DNA of 64,000 bases from Immersiella caudata (lineage: Eukaryota; Ascomycota; Sordariomycetes; Sordariales; Lasiosphaeriaceae): contig JAULSU010000006.1 in assembly GCA_030512335.1 (NCBI GenBank), forward strand, positions 1,178,001 to 1,242,000, given 5' to 3'. Below the pieces are notes generated by a model. It saw only the letters and a program-made list of their open reading frames with translations, was not told the DNA's origin and did no database searches. The position numbers and the translations under genes were made by a program. The first letter of the stretch is position 1. Every line of letters begins with the position of its first letter. Below are positions 20,816 to 31,083 of this stretch, piece after piece.

Positions 20816-22710
20816 TCAGGGATAGTAGCTAAAATCATATTCGACATCATCTCGGCTCTTGCGACGGTTTGGATGTGTGTGCGAGGGCGGAGGCCCCGGC
20901 GATGTAAGATGGAGGGGGAGGGCCGTCTCCGTGACAAAGTTCAACCAGGTAGCCTTGGAGTCCATTTGCCGTTTCAAAACTGCGCGAATGGCGGCGAGGA
21001 ATCCCATGTTGACAAGCGCTGGCATCTCGAAAGGCTTGACATCTTGCATCCCAGTCCCTAGCGACATAAGCGCATCAAGCGAGGCTGGATCACCAGGCCA
21101 GAGCTTCTCCATTTCGGCGTACGCGACTTGCGCCGGGCAGTTGGTCCATACGGCTCCATCAACATAGCTTGTCGTCTGCTCTGGCTTTTCAAAACAAGGG
21201 AGGTAGTACGTCACCGCTGAGGTGGCCATGGCGGCTTCCCAAATTTTCATGTCCTTCTCGGCGTCCTTTTCCCGCTCCAGATAGGCGCTACCTTCGGTGG
21301 GCGAGGAGTGGTTATAACTTGCGATAAGGCAAGCCTTCCTGCCCTCATCTTGGCAGATGTCACCGCAACGCGCGTTCCTGACGACATGGGCTGAGTGTGG
21401 AGCGCCGGGGCGAAGAGGGGCCGTGTCTTTGGGTTGGAAGTATCCTGCAGGGCTGCCGGAGACCCTTGGCGCCGAAGGTGCTGTCCCGCATCTGCGCAAC
21501 AATCTTGCCCTACTGTATTATCTTCTCAAGTGCGCTTTGTGCAAACGTGTTATTGGAGGCCTTGTTGAAGAAGGCCATCATCTCGGGAAGCGATTCGCTG
21601 CCTTTTGTCGACATTGCTAGAGCGAGTGCAATGATCCCTCCTGCAAATACTTCGTCAGACGTGGTCTGGCACAAAAGTTATTTGTGGTGCTTACTTGTAG
21701 AAGTGCCTACGATGAGATCAAAGAGAGATTTCAAAGGCAATGGTTCTAGCCCCGCTGCGTCCTGTAGCGCCTGGAGGACCAGAAGCTCAACGATGCCGCG
21801 TACTCTGCCCCTATACAGCGCCAGTATTCGATTACCTGAGCAGTGCGGTTTTAGTTGCACCAGGTGTAAGTTGCGGACCTTCTCCTCATAGCACAACCAG
21901 CACTGGACGTTCCAAGCGCACTCGAAATGTGGTGAGATGTGGCCCAGCTCCTGAACACAACGGGGGCAGTATGAGTGCCCGCAAGTGAGAACATGGTCAG
22001 GTATCTCTTGTAGACAGCTGAGACAAGTTTTGTTGGTCTTGATCATCTTCCACTTGTCGTGGTAGGTAAGGTGTATCCATTCATGTTGCCCGCTGAGCCT
22101 CTGTTCGGCGGTTGCAATATGATGGTGGGCATCTGGTGGGATCAAGATGTCTTGATACGATTGAATGAAACGTCCTCGAATATCGCGAATCCTGTCGCCC
22201 TTAGAGTTCCCCGGATGCTATGGGCGAGAAGGTAAAAGGCTCCAGGCTCGATGTGCTCATTGTGGGATCTGTGGCAGTCGTGACCTGCCCCGTTGGCCGG
22301 CCGCATGGTGCACTGCTGACCATCGGGAAAGACGAAGCGGCACCTTTCGTATTGCGAAACGTACAATTCAGCGGAACTCTTGCAAATAGCATATAAATCA
22401 CGTTCGAAGATTTCGGCTGGGTTTGTCACTGCGATGGTCCGGATTTTATTAGTAGGGTGACCTTGCCGCCAGACCGAGAGAGGCATACATATAGCTTACC
22501 TTTGGAGAAGTTTCGATGCGTAAAAACAAACAGAGCTATCGAGATTGCGTCATTTGCCATCTCAGCCATATCGCAGTTACCCTTGGCCTGAGTTTCGTGA
22601 ATATGCCGTAGAAAATGAGCAACATGCACCCCCATGGACTGCGGATTTGGGTTGTCTCTCCTTGCGGCGAGGTGGGAGTCAAAGGGCTGTTCAGAGGTAG
22701 CCCTGTTCAA
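20816..22710 (-). pseudogene. RING-patatin phospholipase relic, paralogue of the gene at 49543
   Basis: On the minus strand the order is: a helical piece (22710-22490); an intron beginning GTAAGC; a segment with CRFVF...HDCHRSHNEH (from about 22430); a RING-type finger (CLSC...CGHSYCPRC...CWLC, 22050-21880); then a patatin catalytic domain (about 21840 onward). FDLIVGTST (near 21690) is interrupted by an intron ending TTTGCAG, then GIIALALAM. YVDGAVWTN near 21150 carries the catalytic Asp. The oxyanion motif expected as DGGGVRG reads YRGRVRG, a TAG stop follows near 21510, and frame shifts occur near 22200 and 21470. The order and two intron positions match the intact gene, but the entire zinc-finger/G-domain N-terminus is missing. 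Dead copy. Confidence 0.75.
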
Positions 22711-22770
22711 GATACTTGGTGAGTTTAGTTCGGCTCGTTTTGCATCAAGCTAAACTAACCTAAAACGCAG

Positions 22771-23310
22771 AGATGGATTTCTAGGGAGAATTTATGGCCT
22801 ATCTCAAGCTCTGCGAAACGCTAAAGGCCGAAACTCTCGGCGAACTGATACAATTTAACAAGGACCGCACTGATAAGGAGCTCCCGGCAGGAACATCTAA
22901 TCAGGATATGCTCAAGACCTGCCACAACACCAACGTCTCACAGGAAGAGTACGAGCGATACATCGCACACGCTGAGAAGTATGGGCGGGACCTTGGCGTG
23001 AACAAGATTATGGACGACTACAATCTGAACATCATTCTAGGCCCTATAGAATGTCATATGGTCTGCTTTGCGGCCACAGCTGGCGAGTTGCTTGTCGGTG
23101 CGTTATCTGATAACCTTGCTAACATCGAATCCCAGGCGCCCCTCTTGCAGCCATGCCCCTTGGCGATCTCAACTTCAACGGCAGACCACATGGACTCTGT
23201 GCCATGGCCGACCGCACGACGATGCCTTCTTATTCAGTTCCAGAGCGCATTTGAGAAAGACATTCCCGCCACGCCGGACGCCAACGTTGCGGCCAGCTGA
23301 CTTCTATCTA
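22771..23310 (+). pseudogene. amidase-signature enzyme, C-terminal relic
   Basis: The plus strand encodes the C-terminal third of a fungal amidase: TLGELIQFNKDRTDKELPAG, a helical LNVN-type segment, IILGPIE, and after a likely 38-nt intron (GTGCGTT...CCCAG, about 23097-23134) APLAAMPLGDLNFNGRPHGL. The usual end (SAFEK.FP) appears in a different frame, so at least two frame shifts follow. An in-frame TAG lies near 22782, before the first Met. The catalytic Lys-Ser-Ser region is absent. An upstream intron ends at 22770, and only a few bases of a preceding exon could exist before the patatin relic begins on the other strand. Non-functional. Confidence 0.65.
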
Positions 23311-23426
23311 GTTATTGTGGAACTACGATGTGAGATTGAGGGACTGGGTTCTCATATCAGATCCTGGGAACTCCCCAGCGGAGCATTCACAAGCAGGATT
23401 TTCAGCCCACGACTCCAACAACTCAA

Positions 23427-23522
23427 GCCCCATTAGCTCAGCTGGTTAGAGCGTCGTACTAATATCTCCATCTGAGATATCAAGTCATACGAAGGTCAAC
23501 AGTTAAATCCTATTATTGGGCA
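23427..23522 (+). tRNA. tRNA-Ile(AAU) with 22-nt intron, probably decayed
   Basis: Cloverleaf readable: acceptor GCCCCAT (23427-23433), D-arm GCTC/GAGC, anticodon stem TCGTA/TACGA, anticodon AAT at 23461-23463, intron about 23465-23486, T-arm AACAG/CTATT with loop TTAAATC, 3' acceptor ATTGGGC and discriminator A at 23522. There is one mismatch in the acceptor stem and one in the T stem, and the T-loop lacks the invariant TTC. The CTATT arm looks like CTGTT after a G-to-A change. It could be transcribed, but it deviates from a functional tRNA-Ile. Confidence 0.65.
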
Positions 23523-23943
23523 CTACCATCTTTTTAACTCTATCATTGATCTTTTTTTCTTCTTTCTTTTATCGCCATTCTTGGCATTTGCGTTTTTTTT
23601 TTTTGGGCTGCTGTGACTCGCCAGGGGCGACCAGCCAACAGAAGCAACCGAATCGGGCCTGCGATAAGCCCAAGATGATACGAACCGAGCACAGCAGGGG
23701 TCACGACCATCAAATCGGTGAGGTTGAACTGCTGTGGCGGAGGGCATCGGGGGCGCCCCCGTTGCTGCTTCCGATTGGATAGCGCTACCCTCCATTTCGG
23801 CCAGCCACCTTGGATGCCTGCCAGCAGACCAAAGACTTGCCCAGCTCCTCCTTCCGAAGCTCTCACGACTTCCATCGCTCTCGGTTTTGGGCTCATCGGC
23901 AAACCGAATCGTTGCAATCAATTGCCCCGACCTAAAACCAGCA
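23523..23943. other. promoter/leader region of the NACHT gene
   Basis: T-rich tract at 23547-23605, then GC-rich DNA. The NACHT reading frame stays open upstream to 23734, but residues before 23944 do not resemble a STAND N-terminus. No separate gene seen. Confidence 0.45.
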
Positions 23944-26900
23944 ATGGAGTCCATCGCTGCCCTCGGGATTGCGGCTGCAGCTGTTCAGTTCGTCAGCTTC
24001 GCTGCAGACCTCGTTTCGAATGCCGTCAAAATCCACGCAGCAGCAGACGGGTGCCCTCCCGACACGCTCAGCCTCGCCACCGTCTATACTCGGCTATCTG
24101 AACTCAGCGCCAACCTCGAACAGGGAACTCAGCACAATGGCTTCCCCGACCAAGACATCGTCGCGTTGAAACAGATCTCGCACGCCTGCAACGACGACTG
24201 CAAGCATCTTTTGGCAATCGTCGACCAGCTCAAGCTACCAAGTAACCCAGGAAAGAGCCGCCGCTGGGGCAGCTTTAAACTCGCTCTGAAATCACTTCTC
24301 AAAACGAGAGAAATAGCCGAACTCGAGAAGAGGCTTCACCACTCCCAGACCACCCTCATCCTCCTGATCTGCAAAATGGCAGCGTACGTCGGGCTGGGCC
24401 TCAATCCCCGCAGGCCCTTGGAGCTAACCCTCTGATAGTCAATGGCACACATCCTGTGAACAACAAATGACTCAACTCTGGCGGGAGACCAGCCGGCTGG
24501 GTATTGAGCACTCCAAGCAGCTCCATAACATTGAGAGGAGCTTGGCCCAGCTCTCTCAAACCAAATCAATGGCCGCAACCACGCCAATCCCTCAGGTGAT
24601 GGAAATCGTCGACCGAATGTCAAACCTGTCCCTGTCAATGAACACAGCCGCAATTGACCAAGCCATTCTCAAAAGCTTGAGGTTCGATCTCCGACTCGAA
24701 CGGCAAACTTCCATCTCGGAGCCCCACAGTAAGACAATGAAGTGGGTGTACGAGCCTCCAGATTACGATGAGATACCCATAGCAGCCGGACCAAGCCGAT
24801 TGCGGGACTGGCTACGTGGCACTGGCGGCTTGTTCTGGATATCCGGGAGGGTAGGCTCTGGAAAGTCGACGTTGATGAGATACTTGATGGAAGAGGGTCA
24901 AACAAAAACCCTGCTTTCCAAGTGGGCTCATCCAAAACGATGCATTCTGGCGAGTCACTTCTTCTGGGCTGCCGGAACATCAATGCAGAAATCACAGTTG
25001 GGATTGCTTCAGACACTCGTTTACGACATATTTCGACAGTGTCCCGAGCTGATAGAATCAGCATGCGATCGCCATTCAAGGCAAGAGCCACCACAGCACC
25101 TCTCTCACATCCCATGGTCGGTCAAAGAGCTCACCAACATTCTGCAACATATCTCCAAGCACCAAACTCTCTCGGTCAAGTTCTGCTTCTTCATAGACGG
25201 GCTCGACGAGTACTGCGGCGACCATCTAGAAATGTGTGAAGCCCTGACTGAACTTTCAATGTCACCTCACATCAAACTCTGTGTGTCTAGCCGGCCTTGG
25301 AATGTCTTCACGAAGTGTTTTGGGGCGGATCTCTCCCGAAAGCTATACATCCACGAACTCACAAAAGGCGATGTCAGACGCTTTGCTCATAGCCGGCTGA
25401 TGGAGCATCGAAAGTGGCAATCCGTTGCGAACATGCGAAAAGAACAAGAATGGTTCATCACCGAAATCACCGAGAGGGCTCATGGCGTGTTTCTCTGGGT
25501 CTTCCTCGTCACCAAGATGCTCCGCGATGGCCTTACGGAATCTGACAGCATAGCCGATCTACGGAAACGATTGGAAAGTTTCCCCGATGAGCTTGAGGCT
25601 GTGTTCAGACACATGCTCAAGACTGTGGACCCCTTTTATCACGACAAGATGGCGACATCACTGATCATTGCCTCGGAAGCAAAACAGCCACTGGAGGCAG
25701 CTATTTTCGACTTCCATGATCGTGAGTACGAAGACGAAAACTACGTCTTCCAGTTGGGCTCTTTCTCTCAGTCTGAGCTATCGGATATCAGAGAGAATGT
25801 GAGCAGACGGTTGAATGCGAGGTGTCGCGGCCTCCTTGAGGTTGACAAGCAATCCGGCGTTGTCAACTACCTCCACCGCACCGTAACAGACTTTCTACGG
25901 ACGCGCGAGATGGCGGAATTCCTATCCTCGAAAGCGCCACCCAACTTTGATGCGAGCCTGTGTCTTCTAAAGGCACATGCTGCGCTTGTCAAAACATCCA
26001 TACGAATACCCAATGATTCCAAAAAAGGCTACGTGACGGGGATCCTGAACGACATTTTCAGCTACGGTGCAGCCACTGCAAGCCTGACCGCAACTTCAAA
26101 AAACACCGTAGTTTACGACATATTTGATGATCTGGAGTCATGCTTCGAGATATATGATTCCGAGCCTCCGCGACCATTTGAGGTTGACCTCCACTTGACT
26201 TCGGACACCAGGCCCCGCGGAGCCAGGGATTATCGTTTCCCCAAGGAAGAGTTCTCTGCAAAACTTTTGTTTCAAAAGCAACTTTTCGAGGCAAAGTGCG
26301 TCCCCTACATCCGGAAGAGGATCCAATCGAATCGGGATTACTTGGCCGAGTTTGACGTCGACCCTCTCTTGTTTGCCATTGGTAATACAGAGCCAAACTA
26401 CGGAAAGCTGCCAAAGTTCATATGGAGACGCGGTTTTATGGATTTGCTTCGTTGCCTTTTGGAAAACGGACACAATCCGAATCAAGTGTGGCGGGCTCCT
26501 TTTTTCGTGGAATGGGGGCTAAAACTGCAGATCCCGAAGCCACCCTGGCCACATATCATCACGGCCATAATTCCGCAGACACCCCAGAGGCGCACAGAGG
26601 CGGAGTTCACTACAGAAGGATGTCTGCTCTTTGCCCTCGAATCTGGGGTCATCAAAGAATTCCTTCAACATGGGGCCAACCCAAATATCGCGGTCTACCG
26701 GCTCTACGCCCTAGAAACTATCACGGACCGCCCGCCGTTCAGTACACCATGGATCGACTTTTTGCTGAGCATAGACTTGCTACCCAACAATACACGCTAC
26801 CAGCGAGCATATCTCGAAACCCTCGACGCATTCATCCAAAACGGGGCAGAATTTACGCTCACAGCCAACCGGGAACTCGTGAACGGCAATGTCGTAGGCC

Positions 26901-27241
26901 TCGACTCGTCATCCTTGAGGAGGCTCTTCAGCCGTATGGCTCAATCGTCACTAGCACCTGACTGGGATGAGAGGCAAGCAGGGTTCTTCGCTGATGTTAC
27001 TGAAAAGTTAATCATCCACAGCGGCCGCGCAGGCTGGCCTTGGAGTGAATACTTGGGTCTTGTAAAAGGAATACGAGCATTCCCGCCGGAAGCGATTGAG
27101 AAGCTGGAGCTCATGGCTAGAAAGATCTCTTCTCCAGACCTGGAAAATGAGGATACTGATGTAACGTCTGATGGAAACAATTGGAAGAGAAGGCTCAGGC
27201 CCAAGGATTTGGGAACGTCAATACGGAAGAAGAGATGTTAG
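23944..27241 (+). CDS. NACHT STAND receptor (Helo-like N-terminus, DUF7791-type C-terminus)
   Basis: Two exons, 23944-24383 and 24439-27241, with a 55-nt intron; 1080 residues, no lesion. The start MESIAALGIAAAAVQ is typical of fungal helical N-terminal domains (PF17111-like) found on NACHT proteins. A coiled-coil-like linker leads to the NACHT domain: GRVGSGKSTLMRYL near 283-296, the family-specific FFWAAG..MQKS..GLL segment, and FFIDGLDEY near 397. After it come SSRPW and a helical region with YLHRTVTDFLR, as in the DUF7791 class of fungal NACHT proteins. The last third has two weak ankyrin-like motifs (LLENGHNPN, LQHGANPN) rather than a regular array, and a basic Lys/Arg tail. Presumed non-self recognition or cell-death NTPase; the effector activity of the N-terminal domain is inferred only. 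Confidence 0.9.
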
Positions 27242-27779
27242 GAGGAGGGTTCAGGGCTATCCGAACAAATCCAAGGAATTCCCAACTCCTTTTCATCTCG
27301 ATTTTATACTTGCATATCGCGATCCAAGATGTTCTCCTGTCGTGGCAGCCTTCAATCTGCCCTTGTCCTCCAGCCAATGGCCTCGGCGGGTTTCGTGCAC
27401 AATCGCCAGTCTTGCAACCCTCTGTTCTCTATACAATCACGATCTGCGTGAATTGCGAGAAGCAAGCAACCCAGCCCCCTCCCCCTTTTAAGCTTCTCGC
27501 GCCCCTGTTGGACAACCGGAAGAATAAGAAAATAACACATGTGCGGTGAGCAGCGCCATCTCGAACCCGCCCCGAACGATGTCGCGTCCTAGAACTCAGT
27601 CCCCGTTCTGTCGGTGCCAGTCGCCGTCGGGGGTTGGTAGCTCACTTATGCTGTAGCCTCCGCAAGACTGAGCGTGCTTCAGCTCAAAATTTCTCAAGCC
27701 GAAAATCAATTCGTCATGGCCTCCATAGAAACACTTACCGTTAAAAATAAAGAAGGGCTGATGGCCGCCGCCGTGAAAC
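27242..27779. other. non-coding between NACHT gene and HET relic
   Basis: 3' flank of the NACHT gene. A minus-strand frame (27596-27889) may be out-of-frame tail of the HET relic. No separate gene supported. Confidence 0.45.
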
Positions 27780-30250
27780 GCCCCAGCCAATTCAATAAAT
27801 ATTGATCTCCTGAGATGTTTCCCGCAACCCTTCAAATCCCCCCTCCATAATCCCCTCAACGAAACACTCGCCAACCAGCTCGAACCCACCCCTCGACGTT
27901 TGAGTTCGATACCGAAGAACTACAGGAACCGAGCAATTTTTCAGAATGAATACCGCATCAACTTCTCTGGTAGTTGCCGGCCCGAGCCCAAATCGTCCGT
28001 CGCTTGTTTCAAGAACAACACGGTTAGAAACAACGAACCTGGTACGCTTAAGATAGCTCGAAACTATACCCGGCGCGTTCGCATCCGTTGGCTAGGCCGG
28101 TTCGAAGGTAATTTCGTCCCCCTTTTGCACCTGTGACCGCAGGTGTCGAAGCCAGTACTCAAAGGCCGGTGGATACCAGTGAGGTGTCGGTGTTCCATAT
28201 GGTCCGCGGTTTGCAACATAAAAGTCCCAGCCTCGAGGAGGTCCCAGTGGCTGAATTGTATCACCTGTATCACCTTCTGTGTCTTCGCGTAGGTGGAACT
28301 TTATAATCGCCTCTATAGGGGCTGAATATTTGCAGTACATTGCCAATAACTAAACCCTCGACGATTGGGCACCTGCTAAGGATGTCAACCTTTTGCTCCG
28401 GAATCCAGTGTATGGGACCTGAGGCGAAGTAATTTGGTAAGCCGGATAGGCCGATGAAAATGGCCTTGGGTGTGTCGGGGTATCCCTCCGCCCCCGAGAC
28501 GAGCTTGGGGACGCTCGACATCCAGGAAGGCAGATCACTTAACTCATCCCGACTGCTGGGTGACTGCTGGGTGCACAGGGGTGGCAGATGATATCTAGGC
28601 TTCCCTTTTTCTGGGCCGTCCATTTCACGAAATCACAAAAGACGCTGACCACATTCCGAGCGTAGGCAATCGCAATATCAAGGTTGGGCTACCACTTCGC
28701 GATGGCGAGGCCCCCACCCTTGACGCTCTCCCAGATAGGACCCAGGGACAAAGACGGCGGATATGAGGTGTTTCGCGCTGAGTTGCCCAGCCGTGGAGAA
28801 AGGTTACCCAGTAAAATTTCTAACCCGGCAGCAAATTCTTCCCAGTCCAGCACCTTATCACTGAAATACAACACTGCCCGTCGAGCGAGCAGGAGCTCCT
28901 GTATAGCCTAGCGACAAGAGAACCAAGTTGCCGATAACAGCTTTCCGAGGGCCACGGCAGGAGGGTTCAGCTCCAAGTCCGAGTCAATGAAATGAAATTC
29001 ACGTCTCAGGGTGTGTAGGGCTGCGTTGATGATTAAGACCACGCGATGCATCTCTTTTGCCTCTTCGGCACCGCCGAGCCAAATTCGCACGTTGTTTGCG
29101 CAGCTAAAGATCTGTGGTGTAGCGGCGAGCCGCTTGAGAGCTTCCGTCATGCCCGTTTCCCAGCCGGCATAAAGGGCATCGAGCCAGATGTAAGTATTCT
29201 TCTCGGCCTGGCGTAGTTCCGTAGAAGGGCCACAAGGTTTGTGTCGACAGCACACGTGATCGACGGTGCCTTATCGAAAGAAGAATGTGGTCATTGTCCA
29301 ATCTCAACCTCTTCAAGAGGGGCCTGATAGTCCCAAGCATTCGAGATGGCATCGTACTCCACCGACTCGAGTTGGTCCATGCCGAAATGACGGTACTCCA
29401 GTGACAGCTTATATTTTGCATCCCCACCATTAATGCAGAGAAGTCGTACCCGATCGGTGTCTTCCTCGAAAGCGGGCGTGGTGCCTTCAGGGTCCATGGG
29501 CATAGGTACTGGTGGACGTGGGCGGGGTGGGGTATCCTGGAGTTTTAAATACAACCACTTCAAGACTTCCTTCATGTCGAAGATTGAGCTTTCAGCCCCA
29601 ACCCAGAAGGCACGGCTAGATCCGACTCCCCTGGCTTCTGGTCGGACAGCATCTCCTCCCCACTGGAAAGTGGATTCGCCTTGGACGCCGGGGACTCCTG
29701 CGGGTGGAACGACAGCAAATTGTCAGACTTCACAATATCGATGAACGTACAAGCCAGATGATGGGGAATGAGATTCCAAATGGCGACTAGCAGAGTTGCT
29801 AGCAGTAAAGTAGACCTCGACTGGTGTAACGACACAGCTCTGATGTAGGCGAGGTCGACGTCGATGACAGCAGTCCCCGCCGGAGCGAATGATTTGATCC
29901 AAGTCGTCCAGTCGTTAACGCGTGGGGTGACAGAGGGGTGCTCCAGCCTGATGGCGACGAGAATGCGAGTCGCAGAGTCGAGGGCTTGTTCCGTCAGACT
30001 GCTCACGGGCGGGATAACATTGGTAGAACCCGTGCCGTCTCCACTACTATAGTCTAATATGACACTCTCGGTTGCAGCCCGTGGCCTCCGTAGTACACAA
30101 TGAGTAGTCTGTTCGACTTCTGCCAAATTCCCGTGCGAGGCTCAAGAGTTTTAGACTGATAGAAATTTGCACATCGTCCTCGTCATCATTTTCTTCGGGC
30201 TCCAGTCCCAGAACTTCTGCTGAAAAGTTCTCTTTCTCATCTTGGTCCAC
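27780..30250 (-). pseudogene. HET-domain protein relic
   Basis: Read on the minus strand: an N-terminal region (30250-29600) with acidic start and a hydrophobic segment (LLLATLLVAIWNL); then a HET start, VRLLCINGGDAKYKLSLE with YDAISNAWD in place of the usual YxALSYxWG (29450-29330); NTYIWLDALYAGW matching the IWIDAICINQ region in another frame (29200); a middle-region DLPSWM motif (28530); and the HET C-terminal signature GFELVGECFVEGIMEG (about 27890-27840). These pieces lie in at least four frame segments separated by stops without matching introns, so the gene is decayed. The intact form would have been a large HET protein with an extra N-terminal domain. Confidence 0.65.
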
Positions 30251-31083
30251 TCTTTCAACCGTAAGACGAAGCTGTTGAAAGTGTCTCCGCGAGCCACGAA
30301 TTTGAGACTCGGTACCAACGATGTCAGTTTTATGCAGGAGTAGTGGGGGGGTTGCCGTCTGCCGTCATCAGTAACCTGGGCGAAGGGCCGCAACGGCGAC
30401 AGTTTGTGGTGTTTGTGGATAACTGCATCAATCTAGACAGCCGGATCTTTGGCTTGGTAGGAAGGATTCGTGATTTATTCACTGAGGTGCTTAATTGGCC
30501 GAATTGTCAGAAAGAAAGGGGTTCAGGGGCCCTGGCTTTCGGTCGGCGAAGCTAAGCGGAAGCCTGGCACTGCCCGTACGCCAGTGAGCCTTAGCCACGG
30601 AGAGGAAGCTGAATCCTACGGTTTTGTCTATAAAGAAGGAGGTTCTGGCTTTCAGCCAGAACCTCAACAACCTTCACACACGCAATACAATCAAGCCATT
30701 GCAACCCCCATTATTTCCACCCATTCCACGGTGCAGTGTTTCTGACAATTAAGAGTCTCAGTGCCTCTATTGGCTAGCTGACGTGAGCGCCAAGACCTCA
30801 TGAGTTCGAGTCGAGGTGCGGGCACATGGAGTTTGGCTGCCTCCAGGAGACAAAAAGTTCTCCAGCCCTAAACCCTCAAATGGCTCTAGAGCTGAGGGGT
30901 GTGTCAGATAAACAGCGATTACCACTTGTCAGAGCAATTGAACGTTCCGTGCTTTTTAGTGCAGCGGTAATGCGCGACAGGATCCTATTCGGCAAAACAT
31001 CGGGCGAGCAATGAGCCGAGTCAGCTGAGTCATCAATTGCAGCCGTGCACTAGGGGAGCTTTTGCGGTTACGAAAATCACGCC
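30251..31083. other. gene-free segment with hairpin and dispersed repeat
   Basis: No gene supported. Contains a perfect 11-bp inverted repeat with TTC loop (30640-30664), a tRNA-like/SINE-head-like stretch (about 30766-30827) and dispersed repeat copy B (30902-30980). Confidence 0.5.
30902..30980 (+). repeat. dispersed repeat, copy B
   Basis: Near-identical to the minus strand of 16627-16704, sharing the core GTCAGATAAACAGCGATTAC and GAACGTTCC..GCTTTTTAGTGCAG. The flanks are unrelated between copies, so it is a dispersed element or a conserved fragment of one. Confidence 0.85.

Noticed and set aside
30766..30827. tRNA-like or SINE-head-like stretch (GGCTAGCTGACGTG ... GAGTTCGAGTC)
   Set aside because: A box A-like and a box B-like segment and complementary ends (GTGCC/GGCAC) are present, but no full cloverleaf forms and no A-rich tail or duplication was seen.
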